DNA of 64,000 nt from Candidatus Altimarinota bacterium (GTDB lineage: Bacteria > Patescibacteriota > Gracilibacteria > BD1-5 > UBA2023): assembly GCA_028714815.1 (NCBI GenBank), contig JAQTLR010000001.1:124001-188000 (forward strand). Direction: 5' to 3'. Shown piece by piece: positions 40,682 to 49,540 of this stretch. Numbering within the stretch: the stretch's first letter is position 1; each line of letters opens with the position of its first letter. A model generated the notes under the pieces. That model had not been told where the DNA came from and did no database searches. It saw only the letters and a list, made by a program, of their open reading frames with translations. Made by a program: the position numbers and the translations under genes.

Positions 40682-42373
40682 TTATTTCGCTTTCTTGTTC
40701 CACTGTAGTATCGAAGCTGTCCCGTTCTTGACCCCTTCGGCGATTTTCTCCGGTGGAAGTATCTCCGCTACGATCTGACTCCCGAAACCGGTGAATCTTT
40801 TCTGGAGATTGCCGTAATAGGCAGTATAGGATCCTATATTCGTAATCCAGATATACCCGAATATCGCCAGAAGAAGTGTGCTCCAGAGCCGCATTCCGAG
40901 ATTGTACCGGATCCCTGCGGAGAAAGTATAATCATCTAAGAAGTACATTTTGAGATATATCCCAGTAAGGATGACCCCGGGAATATACACAAGTGGCGGA
41001 AGAAGGAAATATCCAAGCCCGACAAAGAGTACGAAAAGCATGACGAGAGAAAAACCTATTTTGAGTTTTTCCATGCTACGATTCGCATTGTTGAAATTGA
41101 TGTACACCTCGAGTTCATTGAGGAATCGGCTGAGGGGGATGTATTCGTTTTCGTACGAATTCGCGAAGAGGAAGAGGAGGATGTAGGAGAACTTGTAGAA
41201 TTCCTTCTTATCGAGGGTCATGGCGCTCGCCACGAGCTTCAGGATCACCGGCAATAGGATAGGGGAGACGATGCTGCCTTCCAATTCAAGGATAAGTTCT
41301 TTGAAATTGAGGATGTGTTTGAAATATTCCTGATTTTTCACCTTGCTCGCTTCCTCATCCTTCTCTATACCTATGGTATTTATGCTAAGCTCCTGCATTC
41401 CCTTCAGTTTCAGCCAATTGCGTTTTGTAAGGAATTGCTCGTTTTCATTCGTTCTATCTTCTTTTATGAATGGAAGGCTTGTATCGAAGAATATATACCG
41501 GATATCCGGGTAGTAGAGGTCGGCGATTTCTTTGAAGGCGAATATACGGAGTTCCTCCTGATCCCGCAAAGAGAGATTGAAACTCTCGAATATATTTTCC
41601 ATTTCTGTACGGAAAGATTCTTTTTCGTAAGAGAATCGGGGAATCAATTCGGAAACCTTGCTTCTTGCACGTACGATGCGCTCCTGACAGAGCGAGTGGA
41701 TGCTCCGTTTCTCGAAGCCGGTAACCATATCGCAGAGGAGATTTTCTTTCTCCCATCTTTTCTTGAGGTTCTTATTTTCCCGGTATATCTCTATGATTAT
41801 CTGTATCAAAGCCTTTACCGCAATGAAATCATTATCATCCATCATGTTTTTGTCGAATCTTTTCAGAAGTTCCGCTTTGTCGATGATATACTCTTGAGAA
41901 ACCCCGTTATCATCCTTTTTGGTATAAGCGACCCTGTCGAATCTGTCGCTGCAGTAGTGTATATCCCGGAGAAACGGATACGCAAGTTCCATCCAGACGT
42001 GGTGGTATTTGGAATCGTGGTAGAGCTCGTTGATGAAACTGTCGTTATCGAAAGAAGAAAAGCTCTGTGAGATGAAGTTCGCAAGAGAATTGATGAAGAA
42101 GGCGAATTTCTCGCGGATCTCATTCGCCTTGAATATGAGATCGAGCGGATTTCTCGAAAGGGTGAGCCGTTTGATATCACGGTATACCTCATCGATACTC
42201 AAAGAATACTCTCCGAAGGAAAGGGTTTTATCTTGATCGATATCTTTCGTATCGTTCGGAGATATCGGTTTCGGCTCGCTGCTAAAAACGTATCCAGCCG
42301 TTGCTGGAGCCTGTTTCTCCTGTGTATCTGGAGAGTTTATCTCTCCCCAGCCTTCGGGGATGGTATCGGACAT
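40682..42373 (-). CDS. Large membrane-anchored protein of unknown function
   Basis: A 563-aa protein. The first ~430 residues are soluble and helical, acidic with many aromatic residues (for example RDIHYCSDRFDRVAYTKKD); two or three hydrophobic segments follow at about 435-460 (FSLVMLFVLFVGLGYFLLPP), 465-485 and 500-520. The end KIAEGVKNGTASILQWNKKAK is basic. No TGA in 563 codons, codon use like the core genes. It is transcribed convergently with the 121-aa gene and divergently from the gene at 42577. No family recognised. Confidence 0.72.
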   Translation of the reverse strand: MSDTIPEGWGEINSPDTQEKQAPATAGYVFSSEPKPISPNDTKDIDQDKTLSFGEYSLSIDEVYRDIKRLTLSRNPLDLIFKANEIREKFAFFINSLANFISQSFSSFDNDSFINELYHDSKYHHVWMELAYPFLRDIHYCSDRFDRVAYTKKDDNGVSQEYIIDKAELLKRFDKNMMDDNDFIAVKALIQIIIEIYRENKNLKKRWEKENLLCDMVTGFEKRSIHSLCQERIVRARSKVSELIPRFSYEKESFRTEMENIFESFNLSLRDQEELRIFAFKEIADLYYPDIRYIFFDTSLPFIKEDRTNENEQFLTKRNWLKLKGMQELSINTIGIEKDEEASKVKNQEYFKHILNFKELILELEGSIVSPILLPVILKLVASAMTLDKKEFYKFSYILLFLFANSYENEYIPLSRFLNELEVYINFNNANRSMEKLKIGFSLVMLFVLFVGLGYFLLPPLVYIPGVILTGIYLKMYFLDDYTFSAGIRYNLGMRLWSTLLLAIFGYIWITNIGSYTAYYGNLQKRFTGFGSQIVAEILPPEKIAEGVKNGTASILQWNKKAK

Positions 42374-42516
42374 ATTTCACATATATTTTTGTTTTTATCG
42401 GATATTTGGATCATTGTAACATATTTTTTCCCATAAAACCAAATAAAAGCATATTGACAGATGGTATTATTTATATCCATATGCAGATATATGAATTTTC
42501 TTTTCATCGAATATAT

Positions 42517-42544
42517 TTGCAAAAATGGTAAAAATGACTATCAT
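42517..42544 (+). promoter_or_regulatory. Promoter of the 42577 gene and grpE
   Basis: TTGCAA (42517-42522), 16-base spacer, TATCAT (42539-42544), 32 bases before the start codon. Confidence 0.55.
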
Positions 42545-42576
42545 TATCCTCTTATATCCATTAACTTTTACGTCCT

Positions 42577-43116
42577 ATGAAAAAATGAAATATGTTCCTC
42601 CTTGGAGCCGGATATCTTGCAGGATTGCTTGTGGCTCTGAAATTCAATAAGAAATCTCCGGAAGATCTAAAAAAGGACTTTGCTCCATCCGACGAACGCT
42701 ATAATGCTATCGGGAAGAATCTCCTCTTGATCCATAAGAATCTTTTCGAGACGACTCAGGAAGCTCTATTTTCCCCCGAAAACAAGAAACTCATAGCGGA
42801 ATACAAGGAACGATTTCTCGTAGAGCTCGATATGTTCCGGAAGGAATCGGAGATAAAGCTTGAAGAGTGGAAAAAGAAGGGTTTCGAGAAGAAAGATGAG
42901 ATGGAATCGGAACTCCAGGATCTGTATAATCGTCGGATGGAGCTTCTGGAACAAGCAAAAAAGAAAGGACTGAAACTCCTGGAAGAGACCCGCGAAGACG
43001 GAGCCGATATGCTAGAAGAAGGGAAGAAAGTGACAAATCGGGTATTCGATCAGGCAAAGAAACAACTCGATGCGATGTACGCGGATGTGAAAGCGAAACT
43101 TACTAAAAAGAAATAA
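42577..43116 (+). CDS. Membrane-anchored coiled-coil protein (YtxH-like)
   Basis: A 179-aa protein. It starts MKKGNMFLLGAGYLAGLLVA, a short glycine-containing hydrophobic anchor (residues 4-24; one Gly is TGA), followed by FNKKSPEDLKKDF and a long charged helical region (~45-179) rich in Lys/Glu with heptad spacing. The single N-terminal anchor with a Lys/Glu tail resembles YtxH-type stress proteins. It is followed 28 bases later by grpE, so a role in stress response is plausible but inferred. If TGA at the fourth codon is not counted as sense, the start would be missed. Confidence 0.68.
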
Positions 43117-43144
43117 CTATTATCTAACAGCAATTAATTTTATT

Positions 43145-43705
43145 ATGACTCAAAAAGACACTACTACTCCAGATGAAACCCTCGATCTCGAAGCGGAGCT
43201 TCAGCAGGAGATCGATGACGCGACCGAGGCGGAAGCGGAACTGGAATCCGATATCGAGAGCGGACAGATCTACCAAGCGGAAGAAGAACTCGAAAAGCTT
43301 CGGGGATCCCTTTCTCGTGCACAGGCGGACTATATCAATCTCCTCAAACGTGTAGAACGGGACAAGGCGGACATGACATCGTTCATGACCGCCAATATCA
43401 TCAAAAAAATCCTCCCGACCGTCGATAATCTCGAACGGGCGCTCGCTTCGGTTCCCTCCGATATCGCGGAACAGAAATGGACCGACGGGATCCGTGCGAC
43501 GCTCCAGGGACTCGTAAAACAACTCGAATCCATGGGAGTGCTCTCCTTCGAGTCCATCGGACAGGAAGTCGATCACGAGCGGCATGAAGTCATGAGCCAG
43601 ACTTCCGGAAAAGAGGGGATCATCCTCACCGAGTTCGAGAAAGGATACATGCTTCATGATCGAGTGATCCGGCATGCGAAGGTGATCGTCGGAAATGGAG
43701 AGTAA
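43145..43705 (+). CDS. grpE: Nucleotide exchange factor GrpE
   Basis: A 186-aa co-chaperone that releases ADP from DnaK. It has an acidic N-terminal tail, a long helix (EEELEKLRGSLSRAQADYINLLKRVERDKADM, shown here only as region 45-80), the IIKKILPTVDNLERAL segment, and the beta-domain motifs GVLSFESIGQEVDHERHEVM and GYMLHDRVIRHAKVIVG. No TGA. dnaK and dnaJ are not in the window. It is followed directly by a strong terminator. Confidence 0.95.
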   Translation: MTQKDTTTPDETLDLEAELQQEIDDATEAEAELESDIESGQIYQAEEELEKLRGSLSRAQADYINLLKRVERDKADMTSFMTANIIKKILPTVDNLERALASVPSDIAEQKWTDGIRATLQGLVKQLESMGVLSFESIGQEVDHERHEVMSQTSGKEGIILTEFEKGYMLHDRVIRHAKVIVGNGE

Positions 43706-43717
43706 ATCGAAAGTCAT

Positions 43718-43753
43718 AAAAAATCTCATCCGTTACAACGGATGAGATTTTTT
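43718..43753. terminator. Terminator after grpE (bidirectional)
   Basis: AAAAAATCTCATCCGTT and AACGGATGAGATTTTTT form a perfect stem with A/T tracts on both sides; it serves grpE and the convergent gene at 43758. Confidence 0.9.
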
Positions 43754-43757
43754 GAAT

Positions 43758-44345
43758 TTATGCTTGAGATTCTTTGACTTCTCCGGGCCAGCCAGCAAGC
43801 TTGTCTATATCTCGTCTTGCAGAGTCAACCTCTGCCAGTTTCTGTTGTTCCTGTTTTGCCTGCTGTTGCCGTTTTTCATCATTTTTTCTCGTCTCTTCTG
43901 CTAACTGGAGCTCTTTTGTTTTTTTTCAGAGATTTTTTGCTTCTTGCAATGCTTTACTATAAGCGTCGCTGTTTTGTTTTTGTTCTGCAACCAGAGTACC
44001 AACCCCACTTTTTAATCCATCGAGAAATTCCTGATAGAGAGCGATTTTTTCTTTCATATCGGTTGTTTTTGCTATTTGTTCAGAGAGTTGCTTTTTTCCT
44101 TCTGTCATCTCTGAAGTCTGTCCAGAGAGTCCAGCCTTCCCGATTTCTGCGGTGAATCGGGCATCCATCGCACTATTGATATCATCAGGAGTTATTTCCT
44201 TGTCTTTCTCGAATCTGATATTCAATCCGGCAAGAATTCATTGTTCTGTTGAATTAAGATCATTTTTATCAACAAACTCTGTCATTTTCTGTTCCTTTAT
44301 ATCAGGTTTCTGCTCTTCAGGATCTTTTTTTACTTCCGGACTCAT
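43758..44345 (-). CDS. Coiled-coil cytoplasmic protein
   Basis: A 195-aa protein reconstructed through two TGA codons. It is rich in Lys, Glu, Gln and Ala; residues ~50-100 are a helical region (TAEIGKAGLSGQTSEMTEGKK) and ~125-180 form a long Gln/Lys/Glu coiled coil (ETRKNDEKRQQQAKQEQQKL). No signal peptide. Start at ATG 44345 (MSPEVKKD). The gene is convergent with grpE and shares its terminator. Function unknown. Confidence 0.68.
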
Positions 44346-44437
44346 ATGATAGTTATTACGATATAATAGACCCATCCTATCACATCCGATCGGAAAACGC
44401 AAAAATTTGTATACATGCACTTGGTTTTCTTCCATTT

Positions 44438-45691
44438 TTATTTCTTCAGGGATTCCCGGATGATTGCTGTGAGAAGCGAAGTGTCGAAATCGGAGAATAT
44501 CTCGCGGTTCCCGTCTATGTTGAAGGAGGGGAGCCAGAAGGATTCCTTGTACATGTGGGCGATGATTTGCTTATGTGGAGGGATTTCCACGACCGAACTC
44601 TGCCAGTTATCGGCTCAGGAAATGTTTTGGTACACGTGGCGCCCGATGAAGCACGACCAGACATTCGGTTGGGCGAATGTATTGATGAAACAGCTATTGG
44701 TATGGTATTTGACCATATTGATACCTCCGCCATCGATCCCGGCGACGAATGCGCATTTCGCGACACGTTCGGTGAACCCTTGGAGCGAATAGGTATTTTT
44801 TTCGATCACCACATTGGCAGGGAACTTTTCTTGGATGAATATATCGTAGAGAAGATTGGTATGGTCGTCGAGCACGATAATCGTCTCATCCGGGAAGGCT
44901 TCTGCTGTTTCGAGAATGATGCGTCGCCATGTGGCAACCGGGAGATTACGGAACTCTTTCACCCCGATGAAGAGGCATATCCCGGATTTCGGGATATGGG
45001 TATCATAGTGATAGAATTCTGCGAGGTGGTCGTATATGAAGTCCCGAAATCCGTTTCTGAGCCCAAAGGCTTTCTCGATGATTTCTATGTAGCTCTCGAT
45101 CAGATTCACATTGCTGTAGTGCACGTACGAGTGTTCGAGGGCGATATCGAGGATATGCGAGCCCCAAAAGACGTTGGGTCCGATCACCAGAGGGTTGACG
45201 AGCTCTTTGTACCGGAGGATGGTGGTGAAATCTCCGCCGCCCATGTCGAAGAAAAGAGCATGTTCGTTTCGGGTATTTCCATGGGACCATCGGAAGACGA
45301 GTGTCTGGTAGAGAAAGTTCAGATGTTTGGAGATCATCCGGGAGAGTTTCGACTCGTAAAAATCGGGCTTCTCTTCGCTTATTATCCGCACGTTGTTTTC
45401 TATGTCCTCCAGGCTGCTCAGTATGGAGCGATTGTACTGCGATGCGAGGATGACGATCTCCGCACTGCATCCGTTTGCCCGGAGCCATTCTATGAGGAGC
45501 TTGATGAACGGCTTCGAGATGATGGCATCTCCGATACGGTCGGATCTGTTGAGGTAGATGGTTTCGAGGTTCTTGTAATCTACTACCCGTGGTTTTTTCA
45601 TCCGGATGATGCACTTCCCGAGCCAGATGCCGAAACGGCTCGCGAGTTTCAGAAGGAAGAGGTGGGAATAGAGGCGGAAGGATTGGAACAT
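44438..45691 (-). CDS. Glycosyltransferase family 9-like protein
   Basis: A 417-aa protein resembling ADP-heptose:LPS heptosyltransferases (GT9, GT-B fold). N-terminal nucleotide fold: IYLNRSDRIGDAIISKPFIKLL (~40-62) matches the R-x-x-x-(I/L)-GD-x-(I/V/L) signature; C-terminal part has FIGVKEFRNLPVATWRRII and FVAGIDGGGINMVKYHTN, the donor-binding motif where GT9 enzymes have G-x-DTG-x-x-H. One TGA (44615) adds the last ~57 residues. ATG at 45691 is preferred over an upstream TTG that would overlap the previous gene. It follows a GT4 gene by 16 bases. Role is probably cell-surface glycan synthesis; the acceptor is unknown. Confidence 0.82.
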
Positions 45692-45707
45692 AGGAATAGT
45701 GTTGTTT

Positions 45708-46829
45708 TTATAAAAATTTTTTTCGTACAATCTTTTGAAAATTTTCTAATGAGAATTCCCGAGCGCGTTCGATGCAGGCATCTTTCATGGAAAAAGCAGT
45801 ATCAGAATTGAGTTTCTGGATGGCTTGAATAAGTGCTTCTTTCGTGGCCTCAGGAGGAATAAGGATCCCGGTTTTCCCGTCTATGACCGTTTCCCGGATC
45901 CCGCCTTCATCGACTCCGATGACTGGGACTCCGCATGACATGGATTCGAGCGCCACCATCCCGAAGTCCTCGTTCTTCGCGATGAATATGGTGGCGATGG
46001 CTCCGGCGACGTAGCGGGGAAGCTCGTTATTATCTGCGAGCGTCAGGAAGATGATATTGGAATACCCTTTTGAGAGAGCCATGATCTCCTCTTTTTGCGG
46101 GTCGTTTTCACCGTAGATGACGAGGAGTTTCCGATCGGGCATTTCCCGGAATGCCTCGACCGTGCGGGATACCCGTTTGAGGCTTGAGAGTTTGGAGAAA
46201 CTGATGTAGTAATCTTTGCAAAATTTTTCAAGAGATTCCTGAATTGGAAGCGGTACAAATACGCTCATATCCACCGGAGGATGGATTATCTGGCTCTCCC
46301 GACCGAGATATTGTCGCATGGCTGTCTGGAGATTGCCACTGTTCACATAGATTTCATCCACCAGAGAAAGTTCTTTCCGGTACATCCGTTCGAAAACAGC
46401 ACGGATGAGGATGTAGACGGGTCGGAGGAAAAAGGGGACTTTTTGGTAATAGAATTCCCGTTGGTCGAAGAGATAGCGGGGGATGGAATGGGCATAGTAG
46501 ATTTTCCTCGCATCCTTCCGGACGTTCCGGATGGCGGAGAGGGAGTCGTTGCTGAAGATGACCGTATCGTACTCGCGGAGGAACTTCGTATGGAAGAGTA
46601 CCCGGTATTTGAGGTAGATCTGACGGAACCCTCCTGAATATTTGTCTTCACCGAACGGGATGCATTTCCCAGAGAATCCCATGGATTCCGGTCTGAGTCC
46701 GTCCTCGCTGAAAAAAAGCGCCGCCAGGTCGGCCCCGAGCGCTCGGGCGAGCATGATATTGAACCGCTCGGCTCCGCCGCGGTACAGGAACATATCATGG
46801 ATGAGACAGATTTTGTTTTTTGGAGACAT
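45708..46829 (-). CDS. Glycosyltransferase family 4 (GT-B)
   Basis: A 373-aa protein. Features: CLIHDMFLYRGGAERFNIMLA near the N terminus (glycine-rich acceptor loop), a central segment FSKLSSLKRVSRTVEAFREM (R/K-rich linker), and the GT4 donor site NEDFGMVALESMSCGVPVIG (~295-315) with the E-x7-E motif, followed by GGIRETVIDGKTGIL. Members move sugars from NDP-sugars to glycans or lipids in the cytoplasm. No TGA. Promoter not evident; it is the first gene of a two-gene glycosyltransferase operon. Confidence 0.92.
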   Translation of the reverse strand: MSPKNKICLIHDMFLYRGGAERFNIMLARALGADLAALFFSEDGLRPESMGFSGKCIPFGEDKYSGGFRQIYLKYRVLFHTKFLREYDTVIFSNDSLSAIRNVRKDARKIYYAHSIPRYLFDQREFYYQKVPFFLRPVYILIRAVFERMYRKELSLVDEIYVNSGNLQTAMRQYLGRESQIIHPPVDMSVFVPLPIQESLEKFCKDYYISFSKLSSLKRVSRTVEAFREMPDRKLLVIYGENDPQKEEIMALSKGYSNIIFLTLADNNELPRYVAGAIATIFIAKNEDFGMVALESMSCGVPVIGVDEGGIRETVIDGKTGILIPPEATKEALIQAIQKLNSDTAFSMKDACIERAREFSLENFQKIVRKKFL

Positions 46830-46882
46830 AGGAATTAAGGCTGGTATTTTACGACAGTATATGTAAATAAGAGAAAACTCAA

Positions 46883-46916
46883 ATCAAAAAAACAACCCCG
46901 CCATCGGCGGGGTTGT
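46883..46916 (-). terminator. Terminator of TA cassette 1 (repeat copy 1)
   Basis: On the minus strand ACAACCCCGCCGATGGCGGGGTTGT followed by seven Ts. The same sequence recurs at 47483, 48041 and 48427. Confidence 0.92.
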
Positions 46917-46917
46917 A

Positions 46918-47271
46918 TTACTTTGTTCTTCGAAGAATTTCTATATGAGTAATGATGCGAGTTTTGGATTCCTGTATCTCCTTATAGGAGAGAAAAAGCC
47001 GACGACTTCCGAGTGAAGTGGTTACTTGATAAATATTTTCAGTAGAATTATATGAATATCCGAGAATTTTTTCTCTAGAAAGACTATTCTTGATGGTGTT
47101 ATAAAGAGAAGTCCTTAAGAGATCAGCTCATTTTATGTACTGGTCTTTAATGATAATTTCTGCATCTCATAGACCTGTATCATCGTATAGATTCAAAAAA
47201 GCACTACGATATCAGAGGATGAATCATTCGATATGATTTTGTGCAATAGGACTTATCTGGATTTTATACAT
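46918..47271 (-). CDS. Toxin-like partner of TA cassette 1
   Basis: A 117-aa protein read through three TGA codons, starting inside the last codons of the small upstream gene (translational coupling). It begins MYKIQISPIAQNHIEGF, a pattern seen at the N terminus of RelE/ParE-type toxins (K-hydrophobic-x-xS-x-x-A), with later LSREKILGYSYNSTE and a beta-rich basic end RRLFLSYKEIQESKTRIITH. The family is not certain: it is longer than ParE (~90 aa). Context (overlapping small upstream gene, own terminator, next to a clear ParE pair) supports a toxin-antitoxin module. The 3' terminator is one of four repeat copies. Confidence 0.55.
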
Positions 47272-47401
47272 ATCTTTTTGGGGATTTCTTCTGTTTACTT
47301 CGTAAAAGTGCGGGTATTTCTTGTGCAGTTTTCTCTATAAAAACAGGGAGCATATCGCGAAAATATGTATCCAGATCGACTGGATTTTGAAGACGGGTCA
47401 T
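47264..47401 (-). CDS. Small antitoxin-like protein of cassette 1
   Basis: A 45-aa protein (MTRLQNPVDLDTYFRDMLPV... ending KKSPKRYV) with a basic tail and no TGA. The toxin-like gene's start overlaps its last 8 bases. It is shorter than a normal ribbon-helix-helix antitoxin, so it may be a trimmed or atypical partner; the call rests on gene order. Confidence 0.45.
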   Translation of the reverse strand: MTRLQNPVDLDTYFRDMLPVFIEKTAQEIPALLRSKQKKSPKRYV

Positions 47402-47474
47402 AGAACTTTATAGATTACAGGATATATTGAAAGTATATGTAATTTTTTTAAAAATCAAAATAAAACTCAAATCA

Positions 47475-47503
47475 AAAAATACAACCCCGCCGATGGCGGG
47501 GTT
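47475..47503 (-). terminator. Terminator of TA cassette 2 (repeat copy 2)
   Basis: On the minus strand AACCCCGCCATCGGCGGGGTT followed by GTATTTTTTGATTTGAG, almost the same tail as copy 1. Confidence 0.9.
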
Positions 47504-47507
47504 ATAT

Positions 47508-47783
47508 TTACTCCCAAGTATTTTGATATTTATACACAGAGAGAATTATTACCTCAGTTTTATCTACCTCATAAACTATCTTATACTTATATTTCGTTTC
47601 AACCACTTCTCTCAGGGATCAATCAATAGTCTTTCAAACATAAGGGAATTCAGAGAGTAGAACGATAGTTTTTTGTATGGATTGTATGGTTTTTACTGCA
47701 TAAATCGGACTATCCTGTGCTATGAAATCACTTATAGATTTCAAGTCTTTCTTAACCTTATTGGAATAGCTTATATTAAGCAT
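47508..47783 (-). CDS. ParE/RelE-family toxin
   Basis: A 91-aa protein with the ParE/RelE fold pattern: KKDLKSISDFIAQDSPIYA (helical hairpin with DxxAxxDSP motif), IQKTIVLLSEFPYVGKTIDG, REVVETKYKYKIVYEV (the conserved central strand R-E-(I/V)) and VIILSVYKYQNTWE. The glycines of YVGK and DGS are TGA. Toxins of this family block gyrase or cleave mRNA; the residues here do not decide which. The start ATGCTTAA overlaps the antitoxin stop by 8 bases; an in-frame ATG nine codons earlier lies within the antitoxin gene. Confidence 0.85.
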
Positions 47784-47949
47784 GTATCGAATACTGAGCA
47801 AATAATTCATTTTTTATAAAACTCTCCATTTCAGACTGAGAAAGAGTTTCTCATTTCTTTGCCTGCTCTAATCAAAGTTCGATTCATTGAATCTGCTCGA
47901 AAGAGTATCCCTTTTCTTTGAGGATTTTTACAGTCTCGGTTGATAGCAT
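47776..47949 (-). CDS. Antitoxin of the ParE-like pair
   Basis: A 57-aa helical protein (MLSTETVKILKEKGYSFEQI ... KKGETLSQSEMESFIKNELF) with three TGA codons. The G-L-E-Q-A-x-x-G-E-x-L-S segment is typical of antitoxins paired with ParE/RelE-like toxins. Stop overlaps the toxin start codon. No DNA-binding ribbon is evident at the N terminus, so the binding mode is unknown. Confidence 0.72.
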
Positions 47950-48015
47950 AATCTGAATAGTCAGGAATAATATATTATTGATTATAAACCTTTTATCAAA
48001 AACTCAAAAAGTTTT

Positions 48016-48183
48016 TTAAAACCAAAACTCCAACCAAAAAACAACCCCGCCATCAGCGGGGTTGTTTTTGTTATGTTCTATAGAATAATATGTATTTTTG
48101 ATACATATGCTATTTTTGGCGATGAACTCGAATAAACCATTAATCATTTCTTCACTTTTAGAAGAAAACATAACTTTCCACAT
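48016..48183 (-). pseudogene. Truncated RelE/ParE-type toxin of cassette 3
   Basis: ATG at 48183 opens MWKVMFSSKSEEMINGLFEF, the N-terminal strand and helix of a RelE/ParE toxin, but after about 38 residues the frame runs straight into the terminator hairpin and ends at TAA 48016, so the catalytic second half is missing. It starts 27 bases after the antitoxin-like gene stop. It looks like a decayed toxin of an otherwise intact cassette. Confidence 0.5.
48035..48065 (-). terminator. Terminator of TA cassette 3 (repeat copy 3)
   Basis: On the minus strand ACAACCCCGCTGATGGCGGGGTTGT followed by TTTTTTGG and a GAGTTTTGG tail. Confidence 0.9.
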
Positions 48184-48209
48184 ATATCTTAGTGATCGCT
48201 AATAGATAG

Positions 48210-48353
48210 TTATACCGCAACAGCATTATTCTTACTTTTCTGCTTTCTTAGGTTTATGATAAGATCATCGGCGGTCTTATTTATATAAGAGTTGATACGG
48301 ATATCTAACTCCTCAGAAGTATAGAAGACTTCTCATTTGTATACGGTAGACAT
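48210..48353 (-). CDS. Small antitoxin-like protein of cassette 3
   Basis: A 47-aa protein with one TGA. It opens MSTVYKGEVFYTSEELDIRI, then a helical, basic end (IINLRKQKSKNNAVAV). Ribbon-helix-helix-like alternation (EVFYTSEELDIRINSY) is possible. A truncated toxin-like frame follows 26 bases downstream. Call based on size, order and the shared terminator. Confidence 0.5.
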
Positions 48354-48419
48354 ATTTGAGATAAGTTAAATTACAATATAAATCCTCTTCATTATATCCA
48401 AAACTTAAAAAATACAACC

Positions 48420-48451
48420 AAAAAAAACAACCCCGCCATCAGCGGGGTTGT
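48420..48451 (-). terminator. Terminator of the pilin gene (repeat copy 4)
   Basis: On the minus strand ACAACCCCGCTGATGGCGGGGTTGT followed by eight Ts; identical in its hairpin to copy 3. It lies 43 bases after the pilin stop codon. Confidence 0.92.
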
Positions 48452-48494
48452 TCGGATATCTCCGAGAAGAATCGATTCTTTGGAAAAGAAGAGA

Positions 48495-49325
48495 TTAATA
48501 AGGAAGGTAAGTAGTACCAAGATTAACAACTGGATTAGCAGCAGCTGTTTTATCAGCAATAAGACCATTACTTTCAGCTACTTTTAGTTTTAATACTCCA
48601 GCAGCATAAGCTCCAGTAGTTACTGCACCAGTACATCGGACAGTTAGTGTCTTGAGATCACTAGACACAGCTATTACTGTAGCTGTTGTAGCACATATAC
48701 CCGTTTCAAGAATTATATCATTTGTCTTAAACTTTCCTACATCCGCATCACCAATTGCTATGTTTACATCGGTTGCACTTCCGGATACGGCAGTTCCTGC
48801 TGCAGCAGCAGCACTCACATCAGGAGCAGCAATGGTTCGTGCTTTAAATGTCCCGCTTACGAGCGCGTTTTTAGTTGTACCCCCTGAAGTATCGGTTTCG
48901 AGGGTCGCAGCAAGCTGTAGGGCACCACCGGCGAGAGTAGTAACTCCCATCTTATAGGAATTTGTTCCATCTGGATCTTTAAACTCGTTTGCGTTCATTC
49001 CAAGAGCCGTGAAATTTGGTGTTCCAGCTGAGTAGGCGGTTCCAGGGGTAGAATTACCAGCAATAGAAACAGATGTTACTTGTTGAGCGGTAACAGCAGT
49101 CACGAGGGAAGTAAGACTTGCACCTCCTGCTTGAGTGATAGTGATCTTGCTCATAATAGAGGAAAGATCTGTTTTACGCTTCGAATCACGAGCGCTTGCT
49201 GACATACCACCGAGATTCAAGAATGCGATAGTACCGAGAATCACGAGGATCGTAATAACCACGATGAGCTCCACTAATGTAAACCCTTTAACGTTCGAAG
49301 ACGCTTGTATTTTCTGTGTATTCAT
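48495..49325 (-). CDS. Type IV pilin-like protein
   Basis: A 276-aa prepilin. After the short leader MNTQKIQASSNVKG comes the prepilin peptidase site and conserved helix FTLVELIVVITILVILGTIA, with the Glu at mature position 5. The C-terminal domain (~residues 60-276) is rich in Ala, Thr, Val and Gly (ATLETDTSGGTTKN) and carries two cysteines. Absconditabacteria and Gracilibacteria are known to keep type IV pilus genes, used for attachment or uptake. ATG at 49325 is used rather than an in-frame one 15 codons upstream. No TGA, in contrast to neighbours. It shares its terminator sequence with the adjacent TA cassettes. Monocistronic with its own promoter. Confidence 0.9.
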   Translation of the reverse strand: MNTQKIQASSNVKGFTLVELIVVITILVILGTIAFLNLGGMSASARDSKRKTDLSSIMSKITITQAGGASLTSLVTAVTAQQVTSVSIAGNSTPGTAYSAGTPNFTALGMNANEFKDPDGTNSYKMGVTTLAGGALQLAATLETDTSGGTTKNALVSGTFKARTIAAPDVSAAAAAGTAVSGSATDVNIAIGDADVGKFKTNDIILETGICATTATVIAVSSDLKTLTVRCTGAVTTGAYAAGVLKLKVAESNGLIADKTAAANPVVNLGTTYLPY

Positions 49326-49415
49326 AAAAGAAAAAAGAAAAAGAATAAAAATAAAAAGTGTAAACCTCATTGTGATGTATGAAAGCTCCTTATGAGGTGT
49401 CCTGAAGCTAAAAGC

Positions 49416-49444
49416 ATTAGAACATAAATTTTACAAAAAGTCAA
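49416..49444 (-). promoter_or_regulatory. Promoter of the pilin gene
   Basis: On the minus strand TTGACT (49444-49439), 17-base spacer, TCTAAT (49421-49416), about 90 bases before ATG. Confidence 0.55.
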
Positions 49445-49540
49445 ATTTTTGAATGGCTTTCCATAAAAAACTTCCACAGGGTGGAGTATATAGGTATTTT
49501 ATAAAAATCAAAAGATTTTACATTGTTTTAACATTGATTG

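Noticed and set aside
44555-45811. A 418-codon plus-strand frame opposite the GT9-like gene
   Set aside because: The minus-strand frame has a glycosyltransferase pattern and fits its operon; the plus frame has no recognisable domain.
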